From: an uncultured Spirochaeta sp.
GTDB taxonomy: Bacteria > Spirochaetota > Spirochaetia > DSM-27196 > Alkalispirochaetaceae
DNA: 34,499 nucleotides
Assembly (NCBI GenBank): GCA_913030605.1
Contig: CAJWEZ010000047.1
Coordinates: 1 to 34,499, forward strand
Reading direction: 5' to 3'
The notes below the pieces were generated by a model, which was not told the origin of the DNA, searched no databases, and saw only the letters and a list, made by a program, of their open reading frames with translations. Shown piece by piece: positions 15,655-22,130 of this stretch. Position 1 is the first letter of the stretch, and every line of letters starts with the position of its first letter. Position numbers and translations under genes: made by a program.

Positions 15655-16641
15655 TCATTCGTCGCGGGTGCGGTCGAGGACTTTCTGGAGCAGGACGGCG
15701 CCGAGGATCAGCAGCCCTTTGATCAGGTCGTTCACGAAGGCCGGTACCTGAAACGCCGACAGGATCGCGTCGATCGAATAGATAATGACGGCGCCGAAGA
15801 ACGTGCCCTGGATCGTGCCGCGGCCGCCGGACATCATCGTGCCGCCGATGGCGACGGCGGCGATCACGTCCAGCTCGAACATCCGCCCGGCGGTGGCCAC
15901 GTCCACCGATCCGAAGCGCGTCACGTACAGGAACGCCGCAACACCGGTGAGCAGACCGATGATCGTAAAGATCGCGATCTTCACGCCGTTCACCTGGATG
16001 CCGGTCAGTTTTGCGGCCTTCTCGTTGGACCCGACGGCGTACACGTAGCGTCCAAACTTCGTTTTGTTCATGACGAACCACATGAGCGCCGTGAGCGCCA
16101 GGAAGATCACCACGAGGTAGGGGATGCCGAAGATCTTGCCATAGCCGATGGGACGCAGGCTGGCGAAGTACGCCTCGTTTTCCGCGATCAGCGGCCCGCC
16201 CTGACCGAGCTGCACCGTGATCGATCGATACGCGGTCATGGTCGCCAGCGTGACGATGAACGAGGCCATCCTCGCCTTGCCCACGAAGATGCCGTTGATC
16301 AGCCCCAGTCCGGCGCCGATCGCGGAGGACACCAGCAGCATCTGCAGGACGCTCTCGCTGTTGTTGAACGCCACCACCCCCAGCGCCGCCGAGAGCGCCA
16401 GGATCGATCCCACGGAGAGGTCTATGTTGCCGGAGATGATCACCAGCGTCATGCCCAGGGCGATGATCCCGATGAACACCGAGGACTTTACCAGGTTGGA
16501 GAGGCTCGCGATCGTGATGAACTGGTCGCTCGCGATCCGCCCCACGATCAGGAGCAGGATCAGCGAGAAGATGTAGTTGTGGTTGACGAACAGGTTCTTG
16601 AGTTCGCGTTTCCAGTCGACGCCGGCGAGTGGATTCTTCAT
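15655..16641 (-). CDS. CUT2-type sugar ABC transporter permease (RbsC-like)
   Basis: This 328-residue inner-membrane permease belongs to the BPD_transp_2 family, which imports monosaccharides with RbsA-type ATPases. Seen: about ten hydrophobic segments, the conserved IALGMTLVIISGNIDLSVGS (about residues 60-79), YAVGSNEKAAKLTGI (about 205-219) and AVAIGGTMMSGGRGTIQGT (about 262-280), all typical of ribose/xylose-type permeases. The start lies 2 nt after the ATPase stop, with GGAAGG upstream inside the ATPase gene. It is the last gene before the terminator. The substrate cannot be read from the sequence. Confidence 0.93.
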   Translation of the reverse strand: MKNPLAGVDWKRELKNLFVNHNYIFSLILLLIVGRIASDQFITIASLSNLVKSSVFIGIIALGMTLVIISGNIDLSVGSILALSAALGVVAFNNSESVLQMLLVSSAIGAGLGLINGIFVGKARMASFIVTLATMTAYRSITVQLGQGGPLIAENEAYFASLRPIGYGKIFGIPYLVVIFLALTALMWFVMNKTKFGRYVYAVGSNEKAAKLTGIQVNGVKIAIFTIIGLLTGVAAFLYVTRFGSVDVATAGRMFELDVIAAVAIGGTMMSGGRGTIQGTFFGAVIIYSIDAILSAFQVPAFVNDLIKGLLILGAVLLQKVLDRTRDE

Positions 16642-16643
16642 GC

Positions 16644-18140
16644 TCAGCCTGCCTTCCTGTTGGAGCCGGTGGCGTAGTACATCACGTCCACCTCGTTGAG
16701 TTGATCGCGGTCGAACACGTGGTTGATCTCTCCCTTGTACATGACGATGCAGCGGTCGGCGATTTTGTAGATCTCGGGGAACTCGGAGCTGAACATGATG
16801 ACGCTCTTGCCGGTTTCCACGATGCGGTTGATGAGCTGGTAGATCTCGAACTTGGCCCCCACGTCGATGCCCTGGGTGGGGTTGTCCAGGATGAACACCT
16901 CACTCTCCAGGCCGAACCAGCGCGAGAAGACCACCTTCTGCTGGTTGCCGCCGCTGAGGGAGGTGATCGGATCGTCGGGGTTGCCGACGCGAATGTTGGT
17001 CTCCCGGCGCTTCTCCTCGAAGCGGCGCGCCTCCTCGCCGCGGCGAATCATCAGGCCGCGGTGGGCGCTGGTGAAGTACGCCATGGAGAGGTTGTCCTTC
17101 ACCGAGAGGTCCTTGAGGATCGAGCGCTCCTTGCGGTTGCGCGGCACCATGGAGACGCCGGACTTGATCACCCGGAGGATGGAGCGGGTGTCGAGCGTCT
17201 CGCCGTGGAGGCGGATCTCGCCGCCGGTTGCCTGGCGGGCGCCGAAGAGGCACTCCGCCAGTTCGCCGCGGCCGTCACCGAAGAGCCCGGTGAACGCCAG
17301 GACCTCGCCCCGGCGGACCGAGAAGCTCACGTCGTTGAAATAGCCCTCGCAGCTGAGGCCGTCGACCTCCAGCACCGTCTCGTCGGTGATGCAGTCGGCC
17401 TTGTCGATGCGGTCGTTCACGATGCTGCGGCCGACCAGCATCTCGGTGGCCTGCTGCTCGTTGATGTCGGCGAACTCCCCGGAGGCGACGAAGCGCCCGT
17501 CGCGGAGGACGGTGTAGCGATCGCAGACGGAGAACAGTTCCGGCATCTTGTGGGAGATGTAGATCGAACTCACGCCGTGCTTCTTGAGGCCCCGCATGAT
17601 GCCGAAGAGGTTTTCGATCTCGTCGTTGGTGAGGGCGGTGGTGGGCTCGTCCATGATGATGAGCTTGCAGTCGAACAGCAGGGCCCGGGCGATCTCCACC
17701 AGCTGTTTGCGCGAGGTGTCCAGGTCGCGGACGTAGGCGGTGGGGTCGATCTCCAGCCCGAGGCGTTCGAAGATCTCCCGCGACTGCCGGATCATCTCCT
17801 TTTTGTTGAGGTAGACCCCGCCGGCGACGATCTCGTTCTTGAGAAAAAGGTTCTCGAACACCTTGAGGTCGTTGACCAGGTTGAGCTCCTGGTGAATGAA
17901 GCGGATGCCGAGCCTGGCGGACTTAATCGGGGTGAGGTGCGAGTGGTCCTCGCCGTCTATGAGGATTTGCCCGGAGTCCTGCCGCAGGACGCCGCCGAGG
18001 ACGTTCATGAGCGTGGACTTGCCGGCGCCGTTCTCGCCGAGGAGGCCGTGGATCTCCGCCTCACCCACGGTGAGGGAGACGTCCACGACCGCCCGGACCG
18101 CGCCGAAGCTCTTGTGGATGTTCTTCATTTCCAGGTGCAT
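16644..18140 (-). CDS. CUT2-type sugar ABC transporter ATPase with two nucleotide-binding domains
   Basis: This 498-residue RbsA/XylG/MglA-type double ATPase energises monosaccharide uptake. Walker A GENGAGKST is at residues 35-43, with the first-half Walker B LIIMDEPTTAL and the typical degenerate signature DTSRKQLVEIARAL. In the second half the Walker A is the family's usual degenerate form (GLFGDGRGELAECLFG) and the signature LSGGNQQKVVFSRW is intact. The start at 18140 (MHLEMKNIHKSFGAV) is chosen because AGGAGA lies 9 nt upstream; a 26-residue extension upstream is not family-like and overlaps the intercistronic hairpin. The start is 87 nt after the binding-protein stop, the widest gap in the operon, and the gap contains a strong stem-loop. 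Confidence 0.94.
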   Translation of the reverse strand: MHLEMKNIHKSFGAVRAVVDVSLTVGEAEIHGLLGENGAGKSTLMNVLGGVLRQDSGQILIDGEDHSHLTPIKSARLGIRFIHQELNLVNDLKVFENLFLKNEIVAGGVYLNKKEMIRQSREIFERLGLEIDPTAYVRDLDTSRKQLVEIARALLFDCKLIIMDEPTTALTNDEIENLFGIMRGLKKHGVSSIYISHKMPELFSVCDRYTVLRDGRFVASGEFADINEQQATEMLVGRSIVNDRIDKADCITDETVLEVDGLSCEGYFNDVSFSVRRGEVLAFTGLFGDGRGELAECLFGARQATGGEIRLHGETLDTRSILRVIKSGVSMVPRNRKERSILKDLSVKDNLSMAYFTSAHRGLMIRRGEEARRFEEKRRETNIRVGNPDDPITSLSGGNQQKVVFSRWFGLESEVFILDNPTQGIDVGAKFEIYQLINRIVETGKSVIMFSSEFPEIYKIADRCIVMYKGEINHVFDRDQLNEVDVMYYATGSNRKAG

Positions 18141-18178
18141 GGGCCCGGTTCTCCTGCAATGGGACGCGGTGTGCGGAC

Positions 18179-18209
18179 AAAAGGGGCCGGCGCCAACGGC
18201 GCCGGCCCC
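18179..18209 (-). promoter_or_regulatory. Intercistronic stem-loop between binding protein and ATPase genes
   Basis: The minus strand has GGGGCCGGCGC / GCGCCGGCCCC, a perfect 11-bp stem with a 5-nt loop, followed by TTTTG. It begins 18 nt after the binding-protein stop. By analogy with other sugar operons it should act as a partial terminator or 3' stabiliser, raising binding protein relative to ATPase and permease. Confidence 0.7.
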
Positions 18210-18227
18210 GGAATGCACACGCCTGAA

Positions 18228-19235
18228 TCAGTCGATCGAGTACCGGAGGGTGAACACGTCGCCCTGCATGAACTCGCGGTAGTTGCTGTTGTCGACCATC
18301 TCGGTATCCACCAGATGCATGCCCGACACGTCCTTGCCATCCAGAACATCATAGCCCAGCTGGATCGCGTCGACGACCATCGCCGGCGAGAACGCAAAGG
18401 TCACCTGATCGATGCCCTTTTCCTGGTAGTAGTCGAAGTTGTCCAGCAGTTCGCGCGGGGCGCTCACGGCGGACACCAGGCGGATGTTCAGGTCAAAGTT
18501 GCCGTCGTACCCGTCGATCGCCGCGAGTACGCCCGCCGCAACCTCGGCGTCGTGGGTGAACACACCCTGGATGCTCTCGACCACGTTCCGCGGACTGGAG
18601 TTCAGGAACGTTTCCATCTGCTGCTGCGCGGTGTCCTTGCTCCAGTTGGTGACGTACTCGTTGACCACGTTGAAGTTGTCGTTTGCCGTGGACCAGAACC
18701 CCTCGTGGCGCTGCGTCGGCACGGTGGAGTTGTCACCCTTGAACTCGAGGATGTTCACCTGACCGGCGGCCAGCTCGTCGGCGTAGTAGTCGTTGAAGTA
18801 GCGGCCGGTTTCCTCGCCGATCGTGACGTTGTCGCCCATGAGCTCGGCGGTCTCGTCGAAGTTGGTGATGAGGCGGTCGTAGATGATCAGCGGAATGCCG
18901 GCGTCGACGATCTGCTGCGCCGCGGAGCGGAGCTCGTCACCGTTGTGCGGCCAGAGTACGACCACGTCCACGCCCTGCGACACCACGGTGTCGATCTGGT
19001 TGGCCTGCTCCACCACGTCGTCGGAGATCAGGAACTGGTAGTCGTAGCCCTTCTCCTCACCGATCTGCTGCGTGGCGTTCTCGGCGTGGCGAATGCTCTC
19101 GCCCAGGAACCCGTGCGTTGCGCCGGGCATGATTACCGCGATCGACTTGGTTCCCGACTCCTGGGATCCACCGGCGAAGGCGAAACTGACGCCGACCACG
19201 AGGATCAGCCCGATCAGAAAAAGTCTCTTAGCCAT
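18228..19235 (-). CDS. Periplasmic sugar-binding protein of the CUT2 transporter (Peripla_BP_4)
   Basis: This 335-residue protein starts at 19235 (MAKRLFLIGLILVVG), after a TAAGGAGG that merges the previous gene's stop with the ribosome site. The signal peptide ends near FAFAGGSQESG, a mature start I associate with spirochaete transporter proteins. The two-lobed RbsB-like fold is indicated by IAVIMPGATHGFLGESIRHAE (lobe 1), VDVVVLWPHNGDEL, AGIPLIIYDRLI (about residues 125-136) and GVFTHDAEVAAGVLAAI (about 235-251). It captures a monosaccharide and delivers it to the permease. Aromatic and acidic residues in WPHNGDE and YDRL are candidate ligand contacts. The specific sugar is unknown. Confidence 0.93.
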   Translation of the reverse strand: MAKRLFLIGLILVVGVSFAFAGGSQESGTKSIAVIMPGATHGFLGESIRHAENATQQIGEEKGYDYQFLISDDVVEQANQIDTVVSQGVDVVVLWPHNGDELRSAAQQIVDAGIPLIIYDRLITNFDETAELMGDNVTIGEETGRYFNDYYADELAAGQVNILEFKGDNSTVPTQRHEGFWSTANDNFNVVNEYVTNWSKDTAQQQMETFLNSSPRNVVESIQGVFTHDAEVAAGVLAAIDGYDGNFDLNIRLVSAVSAPRELLDNFDYYQEKGIDQVTFAFSPAMVVDAIQLGYDVLDGKDVSGMHLVDTEMVDNSNYREFMQGDVFTLRYSID

Positions 19236-19245
19236 ACGGCCCTCC

Positions 19246-20493
19246 TTATTGTTCTGCGCCTCGTCTGAGGACGCTGTTCCCGTTCCCCTGCTGGATCGCG
19301 GGAACATATGAATCCAGTGTTGAAACGACCGCCGGATCGGTGAGGTCCACCACCCGACCGGTCTCGGCGGAGTAGTACGCCGCCATGAGCAGCTGCGTGA
19401 TCTCCAACCCGTACTCCCAGGTGAGCATGCCGTCCTCACCGCGGGAGAAGCGCTCCACCATGTCGCGGTTCTCGTCGACGTAGCCGTAGAGGTCCGCCTC
19501 GTTGGGCTGAATCGGCAGGAGACCCCGCGTGGCGGTGGACTTTTCCAGGGCCAGTTCGGCGTCCGCCAGGGACTCCGCGGCGGCGTCGCCGATAAACAGC
19601 TCCACCGGCGAGCGCAGCGTGTTCACCTCGAAGGCGTAGCCGGGACCCATGCCGTCCATCATCAGCCGCAGGCCCTGTTTTTCGTACATCCACGAGTCGG
19701 TGAACTGCGATTTCACCAGCGCGCCGGTCTCCGGGTTGCGGTAGGTGATGATGCCGGTGGCAAAGTCCTCGGCGGGGGTTTTGGCGTAGTCGACACCGGT
19801 GCGCTCCAGGAGCTCCTCGCGCCACGGGGAACAGCCCCATTTGAGGAGGCTTGTGTCGCAGGAGACCGACACCGGTGTGAGGAAGTTCATCGGCTTGCCC
19901 GGAGGGGGCAGCAGGTACTGCCCCACGGCGATGCTGTGGCAGCCCATGTCCATGAGCACACCGCCACCGAGGCGGGTGGGGTCCCAGAACCAGGGGGAGT
20001 GGGGCCCGCCGTGTTCCTCGGCGCTGCGCACCAGGCTCGGCGCGCCCATCGCCTCGATCGAGGGGGCGAGCTGCGCGCGCTGTGCCGCGATGCCCTTCAT
20101 GAAGATCTGGTTCTCGAAGTAGGCGGTTTTCAGTCCGGCGCCGCGGGCCATCTCCACCAGCGCCCGGGCCTCCGCCATCGTCCGCCCCAGCGGTTTCTCG
20201 ATGATCACACCGGTGAGGGCGGCGCCGCCGGCGACCGCATCGACGATCGCCTGCATCGTTTCCAGTCGGAACTGATTCGGATTGTAGATCGCCACGGCGT
20301 CGCAGTTCGCGACGACCTCGCCGATCGTGTCGTACTCAACGGCGGTCCCGACACCGAGGGTGGCGCAGTGGCGCACAAAGTCGGGGGAGCCGGAGCGGCG
20401 GAGCACGGCGGACACCTCCACGCCACGGACCATGGAGAGCGCCGTCGCCTGGAAGTGAGAGATGAACCCCGCTCCGATAAAGCCTAATCGCAT
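19246..20493 (-). CDS. Gfo/Idh/MocA-family NAD(P)-dependent sugar oxidoreductase
   Basis: This 415-residue cytoplasmic enzyme oxidises or reduces a hydroxyl of a sugar, inositol or derivative. The N-terminal Rossmann motif GFIGAGFISHFQ (residues 4-15), the family EKPLGRT segment (about 99-105) and GGGVLMDMGCHSIAVGQYL (about 175-193, carrying the catalytic-site Asp/His region) are visible. It is the first gene of the CUT2 operon. AAGGAGG lies 6 nt before the ATG, and a promoter plus a ROK-type palindrome precede it. Position suggests it processes the sugar imported by this transporter. Substrate and reaction direction remain unknown. Confidence 0.9.
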   Translation of the reverse strand: MRLGFIGAGFISHFQATALSMVRGVEVSAVLRRSGSPDFVRHCATLGVGTAVEYDTIGEVVANCDAVAIYNPNQFRLETMQAIVDAVAGGAALTGVIIEKPLGRTMAEARALVEMARGAGLKTAYFENQIFMKGIAAQRAQLAPSIEAMGAPSLVRSAEEHGGPHSPWFWDPTRLGGGVLMDMGCHSIAVGQYLLPPPGKPMNFLTPVSVSCDTSLLKWGCSPWREELLERTGVDYAKTPAEDFATGIITYRNPETGALVKSQFTDSWMYEKQGLRLMMDGMGPGYAFEVNTLRSPVELFIGDAAAESLADAELALEKSTATRGLLPIQPNEADLYGYVDENRDMVERFSRGEDGMLTWEYGLEITQLLMAAYYSAETGRVVDLTDPAVVSTLDSYVPAIQQGNGNSVLRRGAEQ

Positions 20494-20535
20494 GTAGAAC
20501 CTCCTTGGGGTACTCCGACCGCGTCGGATAGGGGG

Positions 20536-20564
20536 ATTCTACACCCGGTTTCTCCTGTGCGCAA
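20536..20564 (-). promoter_or_regulatory. Promoter of the CUT2 operon
   Basis: TTGCGC (20559-20564), a 17-nt spacer and TAGAAT (20536-20541) face the oxidoreductase gene. The predicted start is near 20529, giving a leader of about 35 nt that contains the AAGGAGG site. The TTGCGC box matches the -35 seen before the RRM gene. Confidence 0.6.
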
Positions 20565-20571
20565 ACTTTTT

Positions 20572-20588
20572 TGTTCGATTATCGAACA
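20572..20588. promoter_or_regulatory. Perfect 17-bp palindrome, probable operator for the adjacent ROK regulator
   Basis: TGTTCGAT-T-ATCGAACA has perfect 8-bp arms around one central base. It sits 8 bp upstream of the -35 box of the CUT2 operon and 67 bp downstream of the ROK gene's end. ROK repressors bind A/T- and TTCG-containing palindromes as dimers; the assignment to this ROK protein is by position. Confidence 0.65.
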
Positions 20589-20655
20589 TTAATAGCGGGT
20601 TGGTGCCCAAAGTAAGCCGCGGATGCCGCGACCCGTCGTGGCTCGACGGAGTCCC

Positions 20656-21909
20656 CTACCCTTCGAACTCGCGCACCATGTCGGTGACCCGTTCCACCGA
20701 GAAGAGCTCGTCGGCGACCATGAGCGCGGCACCGACCATGCCGCTCTGGTCCCCGAACGCCGAGCGGCGGATCACCAGGTCCACCGTGGCCAGCGGCGTG
20801 GAGCGGCGGATCACCATCTCGCGAATCGCCGCGACGAAGGCGTCACCGATGTTCACCGTGCCGCCGCCGAGGACGACCATCTCCGGATTGAAGAAGTTGA
20901 CGAGCTTGGCCAACACCGAGCCCACGTGGCGACCGCTTTCGATCACCAGTTCCAGCGCCGCCGTGTCGCCCTGCGCCGCCGCCTGGCCCACCTCCACCGC
21001 GGAGATCTCCGCCGGCGGGTCCTGCGCCGCCAGGCGCTGCGCGATCTCCGCCAGCAGCGGGCTCTCGCCGCGTTCGGCAAGCTCGCGACCCTTGCGACCG
21101 ATCGCGCCGCCGCCGGCGACCACCTCGAGACAGCCGCGGTTTCCGCAGGAGCAGCGCGTCGTTTCGCCGTCGATCCCGATGTGCCCGATGTCGCCGGCGC
21201 TCCCCTTGAAGCCGCGGTAGAGCTCCCCCTCGATGACCAGGCCCGCGCCGATACCGGTACCGATCTTTACAAAGAGAAAACTCTCCGACTCCCGTGCGCC
21301 GCCGGCGCGGGCCTCTCCCAGCGCCATCACATTGACGTCGTTGTCCACAAAACAGGGCACCCCGAAGCGGGTCGCCACCTCATCGCGCACCGGGTAGCGG
21401 TCCCACCCCGGCATGATCGGAGGACTCACCACACACCCCAGGGTTCGATTGACCGGGCCCGGCAGCCCAATCCCGATCCCCACGAGCGGCGCGGTTCCCT
21501 CGCCGACGTCCGCCAGCAGCTGGTCGATGATCTGGTAGGCCCGCTCCAGAACCGCCACCGGACCGGAGCCGATGTCCAGCGGTTCCGAGGCCGACGAAAT
21601 CACCTCCGCCTCCAGGGTGCAGACCGCCACGTCGATGCTTGTCACGCCGAGTTCGATCCCGACAACCGTGCCGCGGCCGGCGGCAAAGCGCAGCAGACTG
21701 CGGCGTCCCGGTCCCGAGTCGGTCTGCCGCGCCTGCTCCATCACGATTCCCAGTTTGAGCAGACGGTCCACGTGGAGGGAGACCGTGCTCTTGGAAAGCG
21801 CCGTGCGGCGGACGAGCTGGGCACGGGAAAGCGGACCACCCCGACGGATGAGATCGAAAATCGCACCCCCGGCAGCGGCACCGGACAAACCAAACTGATC
21901 GCGGGTCAT
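20656..21909 (-). CDS. ROK-family transcriptional regulator (XylR/NagC type)
   Basis: This 417-residue sugar-responsive repressor starts at 21909 (MTRDQFGLSGAAAGG); a 41-residue upstream extension is repeat-derived (WWAAWWAA) and unlikely. The winged HTH occupies about residues 12-58 (LSRAQLVRRTALSKSTVSLHVDRLL). The ROK domain shows GIELGVTSIDVAV (84-96), VDNDVN with Asp191 at the catalytic position, GTGIGAGLV (218-226) and the zinc site His243, Cys253, Cys255, Cys260 (CSCGNRGC). The kinase-type E-x-GH motif reads DIGH (Asp240). It lies just upstream of the CUT2 operon, with a perfect palindrome between, so it probably controls that operon. The start lacks a Shine-Dalgarno; TATACT lies 7 nt before the ATG. 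Confidence 0.93.
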   Translation of the reverse strand: MTRDQFGLSGAAAGGAIFDLIRRGGPLSRAQLVRRTALSKSTVSLHVDRLLKLGIVMEQARQTDSGPGRRSLLRFAAGRGTVVGIELGVTSIDVAVCTLEAEVISSASEPLDIGSGPVAVLERAYQIIDQLLADVGEGTAPLVGIGIGLPGPVNRTLGCVVSPPIMPGWDRYPVRDEVATRFGVPCFVDNDVNVMALGEARAGGARESESFLFVKIGTGIGAGLVIEGELYRGFKGSAGDIGHIGIDGETTRCSCGNRGCLEVVAGGGAIGRKGRELAERGESPLLAEIAQRLAAQDPPAEISAVEVGQAAAQGDTAALELVIESGRHVGSVLAKLVNFFNPEMVVLGGGTVNIGDAFVAAIREMVIRRSTPLATVDLVIRRSAFGDQSGMVGAALMVADELFSVERVTDMVREFEG

Positions 21910-21916
21910 GAAAGGC

Positions 21917-21961
21917 AGTATACGCGAGGCTGCCGAGGCTGCCCACCAAGCTGCCCACCAA
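21917..21961 (-). promoter_or_regulatory. Leaderless promoter of the ROK gene with tandem repeats
   Basis: TGGGCA (21940-21945), a 17-nt spacer and TATACT (21917-21922) place the transcription start at the ATG itself. The spacer and -35 overlap two tandem repeats on the plus strand: GAGGCTGCC twice (21926-21943) and GCTGCCCACCAA twice (21938-21949, 21950-21961). These repeats could be binding sites for autoregulation. The rest of the gap to the rhamnosidase stop (21962-22130) holds only weak hairpins and no gene. Confidence 0.5.
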
Positions 21962-22130
21962 CCGTGAAATCGACGGCAAGATCGACCGTCACGAGGGACG
22001 GGCCGCGAGCCGAGGGCGGAGCAGACCCTCATGAACCATTGCGTCCCTTACCTCTTGGGTCTGCCGTCTCCACACGCCCGTGCAACGACGGGTGGCTTTT
22101 CTGGTACGCTTCCGGCCGCTTTCCGCATTC

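Noticed and set aside
16629..19268. An 879-codon open frame on the plus strand across the CUT2 operon
   Set aside because: It is antisense to three well-recognised transporter genes. Its composition (Val/Asp/Glu/His-rich) is what high-GC codon use produces on the opposite strand.
22077..22092. CCCGT/ACGGG hairpin after the GH78 gene as its terminator
   Set aside because: The T run lies on the plus-strand side, opposite to the transcription of GH78, and the stem is only 5 bp.
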